Position numbers and translations under genes: made by a program
Notes under the pieces: generated by a model
Seen by the model: only the letters and a program-made list of their open reading frames with translations
What the model was told of the DNA's origin: nothing
Database searches by the model: none
Shown: positions 37,469-48,157 of the stretch, in pieces
How the letters are laid out: every line of letters begins with the position of its first letter
How positions within the stretch are numbered: position 1 is the stretch's first letter
Assembly (NCBI RefSeq): GCF_001434895.1
Contig: NZ_AZEE01000028.1
Location: forward strand, 558,502 to 622,501
Source: Secundilactobacillus odoratitofui DSM 19909 = JCM 15043
GTDB lineage: Bacteria; Bacillota; Bacilli; Lactobacillales; Lactobacillaceae
Direction of reading: 5' to 3'
DNA: 64,000 nucleotides

Positions 37469-38518
37469 TTACTGATGCGTTTTAAGATACGAAAGCGCCT
37501 GTTCAAATGTTGAAACGGGTACAACTTTCATATTTGGCGCAACTTTTTTAGCGGTTTTTTTAGCAAGTTGATAATTAGTTTGGTGACCCTGCTCCAACTC
37601 TAGGATGGCCTTAGTGGGTTTGACGTAAGGAGCAAAGAAGATTGTCGCACCCGCTTTTTTAGCGGCAACGATTTTTTTATCGATGCCACCAATTTCACCA
37701 ACTGAACCGTCAGGATTAATGGTACCGGTGCCCGCAATCTTTTGACCGTGGCGAATATTCTCACCAGTTAATTGGCCATAGATCTGGAGACTAAACATTA
37801 AACCGCCCGAAGGTCCGCCAATTTGACCGGGGTCCACCTTTACCTCAGGTGTCGTTTTAATCTTTACGTTGTCCGTTAAAATAATACCAATTCCAGGTTT
37901 ACCACTCGATAATTTAATCAATGGCGCCGAGGCTGTTTTCAAAGCATGACCACGACGATATTGAACGTGTAGGGTGTCTCCTACGGCTTGTTTGGCAATG
38001 TACTTTTGAAAACCATACGCACTTTCAAAATGGTGGCCATTCACTTTTGTAATGGTATCCCCGACTTTAAGCTGGCCCTTAAACTTAGAATTGTGTTGAA
38101 CGCTCATCACATAAATTCCTAAATAGGTTTTGGTCACCTGCTTGTGGGCTGCTTTGACAGCAACTGCCTTAGCCTCATTGATGGCACTTTGCATGTAAAA
38201 ATTCTGCATTTTTAGGTAAGTTTGACTGCTTTGTCCACCAGTTACGCTTTGGGCACTCTCGATGGTGCTGTATGGTGAAACTTTCGCCATCAGATATGTA
38301 AATGGGTGGGCCTGAGCCAATCGAACAGAGGTGATCATGAACTTGCCGGCTGACTTGTCCGGATGGTTTTTGATTGACACAAAGGTCTTCAAATTATCTG
38401 CCGAACCAGGCGACTCGATATAAGACGACATTGGCCAAAAAAAGCCCACCAAAATGACAATCGCCACTGCGACACTGACAGCATATTGAACGATTCGTTT
38501 TTTTGTTTGTTTTTGCAT
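37469..38518 (-). CDS. SepM/YlbL-type PDZ serine protease
   Basis: A membrane-anchored protease of the Lon-like serine/lysine class with a PDZ domain, 349 residues. An N-terminal membrane helix (about 10-28) is followed by a PDZ region (about 125-200, VGDTITKVNGHHFES) and a Lon-type catalytic domain with Ser237 in GGPSGGL and a likely Lys282 in GGIDKKIVAAKKAGA. Streptococcal SepM trims competence peptide at the surface, and YlbL of Bacillus removes a cell-division inhibitor. Either type of substrate is possible here. Last gene of the ftsW-ylbG-rsmD-coaD group. Confidence 0.92.
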   Translation of the reverse strand: MQKQTKKRIVQYAVSVAVAIVILVGFFWPMSSYIESPGSADNLKTFVSIKNHPDKSAGKFMITSVRLAQAHPFTYLMAKVSPYSTIESAQSVTGGQSSQTYLKMQNFYMQSAINEAKAVAVKAAHKQVTKTYLGIYVMSVQHNSKFKGQLKVGDTITKVNGHHFESAYGFQKYIAKQAVGDTLHVQYRRGHALKTASAPLIKLSSGKPGIGIILTDNVKIKTTPEVKVDPGQIGGPSGGLMFSLQIYGQLTGENIRHGQKIAGTGTINPDGSVGEIGGIDKKIVAAKKAGATIFFAPYVKPTKAILELEQGHQTNYQLAKKTAKKVAPNMKVVPVSTFEQALSYLKTHQ

Positions 38519-38530
38519 CTAATCTGACCT

Positions 38531-39001
38531 TCACTTTTGATTTAAAGCATCCGCAACAGCCGGTGGTACCAGCTGCGAGATATCACCTTTGAAATGTAAG
38601 ACCTCTTTGAGTAATGTCGACGAAATAAAGGCATACTTTGGCGCTGTGACCAAGAAAACTGTTTCGATTGAATCATCCAAATACCGATTCATATTAGCAA
38701 TATTAGCTTCGTATTCTAGATCTTTAGCGTCACGAAGACCTCGAATAATCACATTGGCCCCGACTTGTTTTACAAATTGAACCGTGAGCCCACCTTCAGC
38801 CTGAACCACGACGTTCGGCAAGTGAGCAACGCTTTTTTTGATCAGGTCAACGCGTTCTTCAGTTGTAAACAACGCTTTTTTACTGGTATTAATGCCAACG
38901 GTGACAATCAATTGATCAAACAGCTGACTAGCCCGTTCAATAATATTCAGATGTCCCATCGTGAGGGGATCAAAACTCCCCGGGTAAACGGCAATGGTCA
39001 T
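38531..39001 (-). CDS. coaD: Phosphopantetheine adenylyltransferase
   Basis: Makes dephospho-CoA from 4'-phosphopantetheine and ATP. The 156-residue nucleotidyltransferase shows YPGSFDPLTMGHL (the TxGH-like motif) and ISSTLLKEV. ATG 39001 follows GAGGGGTGA. The gene is placed 4 nt after rsmD and 12 nt before sepM, so it is part of one operon. Confidence 0.97.
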   Translation of the reverse strand: MTIAVYPGSFDPLTMGHLNIIERASQLFDQLIVTVGINTSKKALFTTEERVDLIKKSVAHLPNVVVQAEGGLTVQFVKQVGANVIIRGLRDAKDLEYEANIANMNRYLDDSIETVFLVTAPKYAFISSTLLKEVLHFKGDISQLVPPAVADALNQK

Positions 39002-39005
39002 AATT

Positions 39006-39563
39006 TCACCCCTCAATAAAACGATATATCGTGATTTTAGTGATTCCATACGATTTAGTTGTGATTTGTTCGCAGTTTCCAATCTGAGTTGGTAATTCAG
39101 CCTCTTGATTCGTTTCACACATAATACGACAATCTGAATTTAACAATCCAAGTGCCATTAACTTCTCAATTTCTGAAACGATTTTTTGCTCCCGATATGG
39201 TGGATCGAAATAAACTAAGTCAAAGCTTTGACCCTGAGCTTGTAGTTGCTTCACGGCCAATTCAGCATCACGCTTGATTACCGTAAATTTGGCTGGTTCC
39301 TTTGTCACTTCAATGTTTTGTTTGATGGTTTTGATGGCCGCCCCTTGTTTATCAATAAGTACTGCATGGTCAATACCACGAGATACGCCTTCAATGCTTA
39401 AGCCACCAGAACCTGCAAATAGATCTAAACTTTGACCGCCATCAAAGTACGGCCCTAAAACGTTAAAAACAGCTTCTTTGACCTTATCAGTCGTGGGCCG
39501 TGTTTTCATCCCCGGTACGGCACGCAATCGACGCCCACCGTACTCACCTGCTACAATCCGCAT
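39006..39563 (-). CDS. rsmD: 16S rRNA (guanine-966-N2)-methyltransferase
   Basis: Methylates G966 in the 16S rRNA with SAM. The 185-residue Rossmann-fold enzyme has MRIVAGEYGGRRL, LDLFAGSGGLSIEG and the catalytic DPPY (FDPPYREQK). Its start overlaps the ylbG stop by a base, and coaD follows. This rsmD-coaD pair is conserved across bacteria. Confidence 0.97.
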   Translation of the reverse strand: MRIVAGEYGGRRLRAVPGMKTRPTTDKVKEAVFNVLGPYFDGGQSLDLFAGSGGLSIEGVSRGIDHAVLIDKQGAAIKTIKQNIEVTKEPAKFTVIKRDAELAVKQLQAQGQSFDLVYFDPPYREQKIVSEIEKLMALGLLNSDCRIMCETNQEAELPTQIGNCEQITTKSYGITKITIYRFIEG

Positions 39564-39853
39564 TATTTTTCCTCCGAATCAAAACTAACTTGTTCAGCTT
39601 GATGTTCTGCGTTGCCGGATAGGCCTAAGAGATCCATCAACTGCGCGTGCGGTGATTCAATAATTCGTTTAACGAACCGTAACTGCTTAAGTTTATTAAT
39701 CGTAGCCTTAGCAGTTTCGACATTGACGTACAAAACAGCGTAGCGCATCCGTTTAGAAACGTACACAAGATGGCCATACCGTTTTAATTGCCGAACTTGC
39801 CTTAAACTAGCAACGTAGACGACTAAACTCGTTCTTGATTGCATATCTAACAT
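39563..39853 (-). CDS. ylbG: YlbG family protein (UPF0298)
   Basis: A 96-residue protein with the DUF2129 pattern: LVVYVASLRQVRQLKRYGHL then VSKRMRYAVLYVN and FVKRI. The role is unknown, but its position next to rsmD and coaD is conserved in Firmicutes. It overlaps both neighbours by one base, implying coupled translation. Confidence 0.93.
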   Translation of the reverse strand: MLDMQSRTSLVVYVASLRQVRQLKRYGHLVYVSKRMRYAVLYVNVETAKATINKLKQLRFVKRIIESPHAQLMDLLGLSGNAEHQAEQVSFDSEEK

Positions 39854-41007
39854 TAAAATTCCCTCTTTTCACGTTCTTGACCACTAATATTGAGTAAAGT
39901 TCCCAGACACAGCGTCAGCGAAATCATACTCGACCCACCGTAACTAATGAAGGGAAAAGTGACCCCTGTAATTGGCAAATAGCCTACCACGCCACCAACG
40001 TTAATAGTAGCTTGAACAGCAAAATAGGTTGCGATACCGTAACAAACAATCGTATTAAATGAACTTTTAGCACGGATGCCAACTTGAATTGACCGCCAGA
40101 TGATAATTCCCAACAGGATTAAAATCACGGAAACACCAATCGCACCTAATTCTTCACCAGTAATCGCCATAATAAAATCGGTGTTAGGTTCTGGCAAATA
40201 ACCACGTTTTTGAATCGAATTACCTAGTCCCACACCAAATAAGCCACCATTGCTGAGTGCATAGTATGAATTCACTAATTGCTGGCCAGAAGTCCGCGCA
40301 TGACCAAACGGATCCACGAAGGCAACGAGTCGTGCCAACTTATAGGATTTCACCACACCACTTTCGTAAAGTTTCAAAGCTAGTGGAAAAACAATCAAAA
40401 CTAATCCAGCAACGGCCCCGCCCAAAATGACAATACTTCTCCGAAAAGAAATGCCGCTACTTAAACACATAATAAAGATAATAGCTACGATAATCGTTGC
40501 GCTTCCCATATCTGGTTGTAGCAAAACCAACAGCACCAATACTAACCCGAGTCCTAAGGGCGCACCCATGACATACCACCAAGATCCACCCAGCAAGTCT
40601 TCTTGATGTCCTGGTGCAGCTAAAAATTGTGCAACCGCAATGATCAGATAGTATTTAACAAACTCTGCGGGTTGAATACTAAAACCGGGTAAAATAATCC
40701 ACCCTGCTGCCCCATTAACCGTTTTACCAACGATCAACAAACCAATAAAAGTGACCAAGAAAATAATATATGCAATGGCCAAAAAGCGCTCTGTTCGTAT
40801 CCGTGACAGCTTGAATGCTGTCATAAAACCAGTAATACCAATGCCAATCAACACAAAAATTAATTGCTTAAATAAGTAGATAATTGGCGATGAGCCATTT
40901 TGAACGGCAACGTTCGCACTCGCCGAGTAGACCATAATCACCCCAATTGCACATAATAGGATGTATGGTACCACCAATAAATAATCAATTTTTTTAAATC
41001 TATACAT
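39853..41007 (-). CDS. ftsW: FtsW/RodA/SpoVE (SEDS) peptidoglycan glycosyltransferase
   Basis: A polytopic SEDS glycan polymerase with about ten helices, 384 residues. SEDS landmarks: MVYSAS near the N-terminus, GAAGWI, PAEFVKYYLI, LLQPDMGSATI, and GLGNSIQKRGYLPEPNTDFI, with FPFISYGGSS at the end. Its context (ylbG-rsmD-coaD following) favours the division enzyme FtsW, but RodA cannot be excluded from sequence alone. Confidence 0.92.
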   Translation of the reverse strand: MYRFKKIDYLLVVPYILLCAIGVIMVYSASANVAVQNGSSPIIYLFKQLIFVLIGIGITGFMTAFKLSRIRTERFLAIAYIIFLVTFIGLLIVGKTVNGAAGWIILPGFSIQPAEFVKYYLIIAVAQFLAAPGHQEDLLGGSWWYVMGAPLGLGLVLVLLVLLQPDMGSATIIVAIIFIMCLSSGISFRRSIVILGGAVAGLVLIVFPLALKLYESGVVKSYKLARLVAFVDPFGHARTSGQQLVNSYYALSNGGLFGVGLGNSIQKRGYLPEPNTDFIMAITGEELGAIGVSVILILLGIIIWRSIQVGIRAKSSFNTIVCYGIATYFAVQATINVGGVVGYLPITGVTFPFISYGGSSMISLTLCLGTLLNISGQEREKREF

Positions 41008-41132
41008 GACCTACCCCACGTTACACTCCATATTTCTTGAATAAACTCTTTTGATTATAGCATAATGACCCACACTCGGTGAGAATCAATCCAAAACCTA
41101 ACCAAAAATAAACCGTGATTAGAAAAAAATAT

Positions 41133-41179
41133 AAAAAAGAGTGTTTCTGAGGACCGAAGTCTCAGAAACACTCTTTTTT
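41133..41179. terminator. Strong terminator between typA and ftsW
   Basis: A perfect 19-bp stem AAAAAAGAGTGTTTCTGAG (41133-41151) with 41161-41179. Confidence 0.9.
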
Positions 41180-41209
41180 TGCGTCACGTTGGTTTAAATT
41201 CGATTGAAT

Positions 41210-43045
41210 TTAGTTGTGACGTGCACGTTTAGCAGCTTTTTCACGTGAATTAGTGTCCAGAATCTGCTTACGTAAGCGGACGTGATCTGGGGTAATTTCA
41301 CAATATTCATCATTGTTCAAGAATTCAAGTGATTCTTCAAGTGATAAGTGAGTAGGTGTTTTGATACGAGCCATGTCATCAGAACCGGCGGCACGAACGT
41401 TGGTTAAGTTCTTACCTTTAGTGATGTTGACTGTGATATCGTTCTCACGGCTGTTTTCACCGACGATCATACCTTCGTATACATCGGTACCTGGATCGAT
41501 CAGAAGTGTCCCACGGCTTTCAATCCCCATCATGGCATAGGTAGTTGCCTTGCCAGAGTTCATTGAAACCAAAGTACCCTTTGAACGACCTGGGTTCCAG
41601 CCACGGATAACTGGCGCATACTTCTCAAAAGTATGGTTCATGATCCCATAGCCACGAGTCATTGACATGAATTCAGTTGAGTAACCAATTAAACCACGAC
41701 TAGGTGCCAAGAAAGTCAAACGAGTTTGACCATTATCGGTACTTTCCATGTTTTGCATTTCACCCTTACGTTGTGAGAGTGAATCAATAACACTACCAGT
41801 ATATTCATCAGGTGTGTCAATCAAAACCTCTTCAAATGGTTCTGACTGTTGGCCATCAATTTCGCGATAGATAACTTCTGGACGTGAAACTTGAAGTTCG
41901 AAGCCTTCACGACGCAATGTTTCAATCAAGATTGATAAATGCAATTCGCCACGGCCAGAAACGGTCCAAGCACCAGGTTCGTCAGTGTCATCAACACGCA
42001 ACGAGACGTCAGTTTCCAACTCAGTCTTCAAACGATCTTCCAATTGACGACTTGTCACGAATTTGCCATCTTGACCGGCAAATGGTGAGTTGTTAGTCCG
42101 GAAAGTCATCTGAAGGGTTGGTTCATCAATCCGTAAAATTGGTAGTGCTTCTTGAGTATCTGAAGCAGTTACTGTTTCACCAACGTTAATATCATCCATA
42201 CCAGAAACGGCAATTAAATCACCGGCCTTGGCTGAATCGATTTCCAAACGCTTAAGTCCAAAGAAACCAAAGAGCTTAGTCACACGGAAGTTTTTAGTGC
42301 TACCATCAAGCTTCATAACAGTAACGTTATCCCCAACTTTAACAGCACCACGGAAAATCCGGCCAATACCAACACGACCAACGAAGTCGTTATAGTCTAA
42401 CATGGCAACTTGGAACTGAAGTGGTTCGTCTGAGTTGTCAATTGGAGCTGGAATGTGGTCAATAATTGTGTCAAAGATTGGCTTCATAGTATGTTCTTGC
42501 GTTGCCAAATCAGGATCAAAACTTGATGTTCCATTCATGGCTGAAGCATAGACAACTGGGAAGTCTAATTGATCTTCATCAGCGCCTAATTCGATGAACA
42601 AGTCCAAAACTTCGTCCACAACTTCTGAAGGACGCGCACCTGGACGGTCAACTTTGTTAATCACAACGATTGGTGTTAAATGTTGATCCAATGCTTTTTT
42701 CAAAACGAATCGGGTCTGAGGCATAGTCCCTTCAAAAGCATCAACAACTAGTAAGACACCGTCAACCATCCGCATGATCCGTTCAACTTCACCACCGAAG
42801 TCAGCGTGTCCTGGAGTATCCAAGATGTTGATTTGCTTATCGCCGTAACGAACCGCAGTGTTCTTTGAGAGAATCGTGATCCCACGTTCTTTTTCGATAT
42901 CGTTGGAATCAAGGGCACGATCGCCAATTTCTGTATGCTCATCCAAAGTATCTGATTGTTTCAATAATTCGTTCACCAAGGTGGTCTTACCGTGGTCAAC
43001 GTGGGCGATAATTGCGATGTTACGAATATCATCTCTGGTTTTCAA
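41210..43045 (-). CDS. typA: GTPase TypA/BipA
   Basis: A translational GTPase of the EF-G/LepA superfamily, linked to 50S assembly at low temperature and stress. The 611-residue protein has [35 protein letters not shown] and the TypA-specific C-terminal domain ([16 protein letters not shown]). The TTG start at 43045 has AAAGGAAG upstream. Stand-alone gene. Confidence 0.97.
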   Translation of the reverse strand: MKTRDDIRNIAIIAHVDHGKTTLVNELLKQSDTLDEHTEIGDRALDSNDIEKERGITILSKNTAVRYGDKQINILDTPGHADFGGEVERIMRMVDGVLLVVDAFEGTMPQTRFVLKKALDQHLTPIVVINKVDRPGARPSEVVDEVLDLFIELGADEDQLDFPVVYASAMNGTSSFDPDLATQEHTMKPIFDTIIDHIPAPIDNSDEPLQFQVAMLDYNDFVGRVGIGRIFRGAVKVGDNVTVMKLDGSTKNFRVTKLFGFFGLKRLEIDSAKAGDLIAVSGMDDINVGETVTASDTQEALPILRIDEPTLQMTFRTNNSPFAGQDGKFVTSRQLEDRLKTELETDVSLRVDDTDEPGAWTVSGRGELHLSILIETLRREGFELQVSRPEVIYREIDGQQSEPFEEVLIDTPDEYTGSVIDSLSQRKGEMQNMESTDNGQTRLTFLAPSRGLIGYSTEFMSMTRGYGIMNHTFEKYAPVIRGWNPGRSKGTLVSMNSGKATTYAMMGIESRGTLLIDPGTDVYEGMIVGENSRENDITVNITKGKNLTNVRAAGSDDMARIKTPTHLSLEESLEFLNNDEYCEITPDHVRLRKQILDTNSREKAAKRARHN

Positions 43046-43138
43046 AATGTTGTTCTTCCTTTCATAATCGCTTGCTTCATTTATTTAACGGTCAAACTGT
43101 AGCGCAGTCTTAACACCCTATCCTTGACTTCACGCCAT

Positions 43139-43164
43139 AAAAAAACTGTGACCAGCGTCACAGT
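43139..43164 (-). terminator. Terminator overlapping the stop codon of the 43164 gene
   Basis: ACTGTGA (43145-43151) pairs with TCACAGT (43158-43164); T run follows on the minus strand. The stem reaches into the TGA stop codon. Confidence 0.7.
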
Positions 43165-43949
43165 CAGACGTTTGAACCGATGATTGGCAGAATGTCTTGT
43201 TGTGCTTTTACCGTTGCTACCATTACGAAGTCTGATGATAGCATATCAAGTGGTCGTCCGTCAACCGTTGTCACGGCAAGACCAAGACTTTCTGCCAAAA
43301 TTTTGCCTGCACCAAAGTCCCAAGGTTTCAAGTAAGATATATATGAAACAATTTTTCCAGTTAAAAGGTGAATAATTTCAATTCCTGCTGAGCCGTAGTT
43401 GCGAAGTCCCGCGCTTTGTTCCACAACAGCGGGTAAGTTAAGCTTTTGATGCAAGACAAGTGGCCCGCTCACACAGATCAAACCGTCATGTAAAGCCGTG
43501 TTCTCAGGTTTAGGTAACGGTTGGTCGTTTTTAAAAACACCCAATGATGGGCCACCAGAATACAGATCATCGTGCATAATGTCATAAATGTAGCCCAAAA
43601 CACTTTCGCCATCAATGTATAAAGCAATCATCGTCGCAAAATGATCCCTTTGTTTGACGAAATTCATTGTGCCATCAATGGGATCGACAACCCATACCCA
43701 GCCCTTCGTATTCTTAATTTGGTCACCGAAACCCTCTTCTCCCAATATTTGACTGTCTGGCGAAAAAGTTCGAATCTTATTAATAAGTAGCTTTTCATTT
43801 TCTTTATCAACATTCGTCACCAAATCGCGCCGACTCGTTTTTTGACTCACATTCAAGGTGGCTTGCATCTGGTTCAAAATAAACTCGCGTGATGCATGTA
43901 ACCATTGCTTAACGTGACGATCAATACGAACAAGTTCTGCCTCGTTCAT
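43164..43949 (-). CDS. Inositol-monophosphatase family phosphatase
   Basis: A Mg-dependent sugar-phosphate or nucleotide phosphatase, 261 residues. The family motifs are DPIDGTMNF, GEEGFG (metal Glu) and WDFGAGKILAESLG near the C-terminus. Substrate could be inositol phosphate, a sugar phosphate or PAP. UPF0223 lies 4 nt upstream, which is a common pairing in lactobacilli. Confidence 0.93.
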   Translation of the reverse strand: MNEAELVRIDRHVKQWLHASREFILNQMQATLNVSQKTSRRDLVTNVDKENEKLLINKIRTFSPDSQILGEEGFGDQIKNTKGWVWVVDPIDGTMNFVKQRDHFATMIALYIDGESVLGYIYDIMHDDLYSGGPSLGVFKNDQPLPKPENTALHDGLICVSGPLVLHQKLNLPAVVEQSAGLRNYGSAGIEIIHLLTGKIVSYISYLKPWDFGAGKILAESLGLAVTTVDGRPLDMLSSDFVMVATVKAQQDILPIIGSNV

Positions 43950-43953
43950 GCAA

Positions 43954-44241
43954 TTACCTCCCCAAAGTCATTTTAATTGAATTTTTTGACGTGTCACGAG
44001 CCGTTTTCAACGTTTGATATAGACTATACCCCGTTAAGGCCTCAAATTGCTTACCGAGCTGTTTTTCTTGTGATTTGGAAGTCACAATTGTCTTGAATTG
44101 ACGATAGGCTGCCATTAATTCAGTGACCTTAACGCCCTGTTGTAATTCATACGCATCTTCAATTTGCCGATAAAAAGCTGTGACCGTTATAATTTCATCC
44201 GTTGACCAATCAGTTGCCAATGGATAGCTAAAATTCTTCAA
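43954..44241 (-). CDS. UPF0223 family protein
   Basis: A 95-residue helical protein matching the UPF0223 (YktA-like) family: YPLATDWSTDEII, FYRQIEDAYE, AYRQFKTIV. Function unknown. It precedes the inositol-phosphatase gene by 4 nt in what looks like a two-gene operon. Confidence 0.9.
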   Translation of the reverse strand: MKNFSYPLATDWSTDEIITVTAFYRQIEDAYELQQGVKVTELMAAYRQFKTIVTSKSQEKQLGKQFEALTGYSLYQTLKTARDTSKNSIKMTLGR

Positions 44242-44354
44242 AGGTCTACCTCACCTTGTCTATTTTCTTTCACAAACATCATTATACTGCTATTTAAACC
44301 GGCAATCCAATAATAAAAGTCTCATAATGACCGGTTGTGAAATGCTATCACAAT

Positions 44355-44391
44355 ACAAAAAAAGACCAAGTCACAAGACTTGATCTTTTTG
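44355..44391 (-). terminator. Terminator of the pdh operon
   Basis: A 13-bp stem (AAAAGACCAAGTC region with 44378-44390, one G-U on the minus strand) and a T run after pdhD. Confidence 0.8.
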
Positions 44392-44414
44392 TAGATTACT
44401 TTAATTCGAAACGA

Positions 44415-45839
44415 CTAGATATGAGTTGGGAATCCAATTGCAATATCAGCTGCTTCTTGAATTGGTTCACTCAATGTTGGATGTGGGTGAATGGTCAAAG
44501 CAATATCTTCGGCATTCATACCACCGTTAACTGCTAAACTCAGTTCAGCAATCAAATCAGAAGCACCGGGTCCAACAACTTGTGCACCAACAACTGCGTT
44601 ACCGTCTTTGGTTGTTACCAAACGGACAAAGCCATCTGGTTGATCCAATGAAACGGCACGGGCATTACCAGCAAATGGGAATTTCGCTGTGGAAACTTCC
44701 AAGCCTTTTGCCTTGGCATCTTTTTCAGTCAAGCCAACAGTAGCTAATTCAGGATCAGCGAAGCAAACTGCAGGAACGCCAACCCAGTCGTTAGCTGTCT
44801 TGTTGCCAGCAATAGCACCGGCAGCAGTCTTAGCTTCGAAGAAGGCTTTGTGGGCCAAAGCTGGTCCAGCAACGATATCGCCAATGGCAAAGATGTTTGA
44901 TACTGAAGTACGGCCTTGTTGGTCAACTTCAATCAAACCGTGATCGCCCGTCTTAACACTAGTCATTTCCAAACCAATGTCATCGGTGTTGGCACGACGA
45001 CCAACAGTGACCATGCAGTAATCAGCCTTAATCGTTGATGGTTTACCGTCAACTTCGTAAGTAACTGTTACTGAATTATCATCTTGTTCAGACTTCTTAG
45101 CCATCGCATTTGTGATAACATCGATGCCCTTCTTCTTCATTTGATTAAGGACAATCTTAACCATGTCCTTGTCAAAATTAGGCAAGATTGAATCAGTACC
45201 TTCAAGAATGGTAACGTGTGAACCTAAGTTAGCGTAAGCGCCAGCTAATTCAGTCCCAACGTAGCCACCACCGATAACGATAAATTCCTTAGGAACTTCT
45301 GGTAAGTTCAAACCACCAGTTGAGTCAAGTACTCGACCACTAAACTTGAAACCAGGAATTTCAATTGGACGACTACCAGTTGCGATAATCAAATTCTTGA
45401 ATTCAATGGTCAAACCATCGTCAGCACTCATGAATTGCTTTGGACCAGTTGAGACAACACGTAACTTGGTGTCAGAATCAAGGACAGCTTCACCTTGAAT
45501 AACGTCAACTTTGTGCTTTTTGAGCAACATCTTAACGCCACTAGTCATCCGTGCAACCACTTTTTCATCCTTCCAAGCCTGCGTCTTAGAAAAGTCTAAG
45601 GTTGGAGCTTGAGTGGTAATGCCGAAGGTTGAGGCATCTTTAGCTTCTTGGAAACGATGACCAGCATTGATCAACGCCTTTGAAGGCACACAACCTACGT
45701 TTAGGCAAACACCGCCTAAAGTATCTGATTTTTCAATTACTGTCACGCTTTGGCCTAATTCGGCTGCGCGAATTGCGGCAACGTACCCACCAGGGCCGGC
45801 ACCAATAATGACAGTATCGCGTTTTTCAACATCTGACAT
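44415..45839 (-). CDS. pdhD: Dihydrolipoyl dehydrogenase (E3)
   Basis: Re-oxidises dihydrolipoamide of the E2 component with NAD+. The 474-residue flavoprotein has FAD motif GAGPGGYVAA, redox disulfide Cys45/Cys50 (CLNVGCVPSK), the NAD-binding GGGYVGTELA and the catalytic pair His453/Glu458 (HPHPTLSE). Last gene of pdhABCD. Confidence 0.97.
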   Translation of the reverse strand: MSDVEKRDTVIIGAGPGGYVAAIRAAELGQSVTVIEKSDTLGGVCLNVGCVPSKALINAGHRFQEAKDASTFGITTQAPTLDFSKTQAWKDEKVVARMTSGVKMLLKKHKVDVIQGEAVLDSDTKLRVVSTGPKQFMSADDGLTIEFKNLIIATGSRPIEIPGFKFSGRVLDSTGGLNLPEVPKEFIVIGGGYVGTELAGAYANLGSHVTILEGTDSILPNFDKDMVKIVLNQMKKKGIDVITNAMAKKSEQDDNSVTVTYEVDGKPSTIKADYCMVTVGRRANTDDIGLEMTSVKTGDHGLIEVDQQGRTSVSNIFAIGDIVAGPALAHKAFFEAKTAAGAIAGNKTANDWVGVPAVCFADPELATVGLTEKDAKAKGLEVSTAKFPFAGNARAVSLDQPDGFVRLVTTKDGNAVVGAQVVGPGASDLIAELSLAVNGGMNAEDIALTIHPHPTLSEPIQEAADIAIGFPTHI

Positions 45840-45848
45840 ATGCGGGTC

Positions 45849-47135
45849 TCATCCTTCCATTAATAACAATTGTGGATCGTGAAGCAAGTCGTTTAACTTG
45901 TTTAAAGCACGTTGAGCTAAAGCACCATCAATCAAACGGTGATCATAACTCAATGATAACTTCAACATGTTACCAACTTCGATTTCGCCATCTTCGTTAA
46001 CATATGGTTCCTTAGCAATCTTACCAACACCAAGAATAGCAACTTCTGGTTGGTTGATAACCGGTGTAAAGAAGCCACCACCGATTGAACCAACGTTACT
46101 GATAGTAATTGAACCACCAGACATTGCCTTGGCACTCAACTTGTTGTCATAAGCAGCCTGAGTGTTATCGGTAATTTCTTTAGCAATTTCAAACAAGCCT
46201 TTAGAATCAGCGTTCTTGATGTTTGGTACATACAAACCGTGAGGCGTATCAGTAGCAATACCAACGTTGAAGTAGTGCTTGTAAACAATTTCTTCGTTAG
46301 CGCTATCAATTGAAGCGTTGAATTCTGGGAATTCTTTCAAGACAGCAACCATTGCTTTAACAATGTATGGCAAGAAAGTCAAATGAATTTCTTTGTCAGC
46401 TGCAGCTTGCTTGTACTTCTTCCGGTTAGCCATCAAAGCAGACACTTCGACGTCTTGGAATGAAGTAACGTGTGGTGAAATGTCTTTTGAAGTACGCATT
46501 GCTTTAGCAATAACCTTACGAACCATTGACATTGGTTCACGTGTTTCAAGATCAGGTTCGTCTGAAACGTAAGGCTTGATTGGTGCGGCTGCAGGAGCGG
46601 CAGCGGCAGCTGGAGCGGCTGCAGCAGCTGGTGCTGCGGCACCATTAAAGTTATCAATGTCAGCCTTCAAAATCTGGCCATGATTACCAGTTGGTGTTAC
46701 TGCGGTGATGTCAACACCCTTATCACGAGCATATTGACGTACCGAAGGCATAGCCAATACAAGCTTGTTAGGGTCTGATTGAGCTGGTACACCAGTTGCA
46801 GCAGCAGGTGCTGCTGGTGCTGCTGGAGCAGCTTCTTTAGGTGCTTCGGCTGCTGGGGCAGCCTCTGCTGGTGCGGCTTCTTCTGGAGCATCGGCAGACC
46901 CATCATCAATTTCAACTAATGTGTCACCGATTTCGGCAGTTTCGCCTTCTTGTTTAACAATTTTCTTAATAGTCCCAGCCACTGGTGATGGTAGTTCAGA
47001 AACGGACTTATCGTTTTGGATTTCAACTAATACGTCGTCTTCCTTAACTGTGTCCCCTTCTTTAACTAGCCATGATGCAATTTCACCTTCGGCCATCCCT
47101 TCACCAAGCTCAGGGAGTTTGAATGCAAAAGCCAT
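45849..47135 (-). CDS. pdhC: Dihydrolipoamide acetyltransferase (E2)
   Basis: Core of the pyruvate dehydrogenase complex, 428 residues. One lipoyl domain (about 1-77, Lys43 in EIQNDKSV), a long Ala/Pro/Glu-rich hinge, a peripheral-subunit-binding domain (about 120-160, [18 protein letters not shown]), a second Ala/Pro hinge and the catalytic domain (about 200-428) with His399/Asp403 in HRLIDG. A single lipoyl domain is fewer than in some relatives. Antisense frames across the hinges are artefacts of codon bias. Confidence 0.97.
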   Translation of the reverse strand: MAFAFKLPELGEGMAEGEIASWLVKEGDTVKEDDVLVEIQNDKSVSELPSPVAGTIKKIVKQEGETAEIGDTLVEIDDGSADAPEEAAPAEAAPAAEAPKEAAPAAPAAPAAATGVPAQSDPNKLVLAMPSVRQYARDKGVDITAVTPTGNHGQILKADIDNFNGAAAPAAAAAPAAAAAPAAAPIKPYVSDEPDLETREPMSMVRKVIAKAMRTSKDISPHVTSFQDVEVSALMANRKKYKQAAADKEIHLTFLPYIVKAMVAVLKEFPEFNASIDSANEEIVYKHYFNVGIATDTPHGLYVPNIKNADSKGLFEIAKEITDNTQAAYDNKLSAKAMSGGSITISNVGSIGGGFFTPVINQPEVAILGVGKIAKEPYVNEDGEIEVGNMLKLSLSYDHRLIDGALAQRALNKLNDLLHDPQLLLMEG

Positions 47136-47177
47136 GGGAAAACTTCCTTTCTATATCACAAAGTAATCGTTTCTTGA

Positions 47178-48155
47178 TTAATAAGCTAAGATTTCGCGTG
47201 CTTTTTCTTCGATATCATCAGCATTAGGCAACCAGTCATTTTCAACTTGAGCCCAAGGATATACTGAATCTGGAGCGGCAACACGACCGATTGGTGCGTC
47301 AAGGTTCATGATAGCGTGTTCTGCGATCTCAGAAGCAACTTGTGCACCGACACCAGCCATCTTTTGAGCTTCTTGAACAACAACTACTTTATGAGTCTTT
47401 TCAACTGACTTGAAGATGGTGTCAGTATCGATTGGTGATAATGAACGAAGATCGATCACTTCAGCAGAAATGTTTTCTTCAGCTAATTTATCAGCAACCT
47501 TAAGTGATTCGTTAACTTCAGCACTGTATGCCACAATGGTGATATCAGTACCTTCGCGAACGACTTTGGCAGTATCTAGGGGAACAGTATACTTGCCTTC
47601 AGGAATTTCGTCCTTCATTGAACGATATAATTTCAAGTTTTCCATAAAGAGCACTGGGTCGTTGTTTTCAACGGCAGAAATAATCATGCCCTTTGCATCG
47701 TATGGGTTAGCAGGTGTCACAACACGTAAACCTGGTGTCCCTACGAAGTAGTTTTCAAGGTTATCGGCGTGCATTTCGGCAGTATGGGTACCACCACCAA
47801 ATGGTGTCCGAACAGTAATTGGCATTGCACGTTTGCCACTGAAACGGAAACGGTTACGTGCCATTTGACCACCAATTGAGTCAACAGCTTCAAAAGTAAA
47901 GCCCATAAATTGGATTTCTGGAATTGGACGCCAGCCAGTTGCAGCTAACCCAATTGATAATCCTAAAATACCTGATTCAGCAAGTGGTGTATCAAATACC
48001 CGGTCTTCACCATACTTGTCTTGCAAGCCTTCAGTAGTCCGGAAAACACCACCGTTTTTACCAACGTCTTCACCGAAGATCAATGTTTTTGGATCTTCGC
48101 CCAAAACAACGTCTAAACCATCTGTAATCGCTTTGATATAAGTTAATTTAGCCAT
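47178..48155 (-). CDS. pdhB: Pyruvate dehydrogenase E1 beta subunit
   Basis: The 325-residue beta chain of the thiamine diphosphate-dependent E1. It contains FGEDVGKNGGVFR, DTPLAESGI, FGGGTHTAEMHADN and VIDLRSLSPID, with the C-terminal transketolase domain from about residue 195. It starts 2 nt after the pdhA stop, so the subunits are translationally coupled. Confidence 0.97.
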   Translation of the reverse strand: MAKLTYIKAITDGLDVVLGEDPKTLIFGEDVGKNGGVFRTTEGLQDKYGEDRVFDTPLAESGILGLSIGLAATGWRPIPEIQFMGFTFEAVDSIGGQMARNRFRFSGKRAMPITVRTPFGGGTHTAEMHADNLENYFVGTPGLRVVTPANPYDAKGMIISAVENNDPVLFMENLKLYRSMKDEIPEGKYTVPLDTAKVVREGTDITIVAYSAEVNESLKVADKLAEENISAEVIDLRSLSPIDTDTIFKSVEKTHKVVVVQEAQKMAGVGAQVASEIAEHAIMNLDAPIGRVAAPDSVYPWAQVENDWLPNADDIEEKAREILAY

Positions 48156-48157
48156 GG

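Noticed and set aside
46433-46915. Long alternative frames across pdhC
   Set aside because: These are caused by the Ala/Pro-rich hinges of E2; pdhC itself is complete and well supported.
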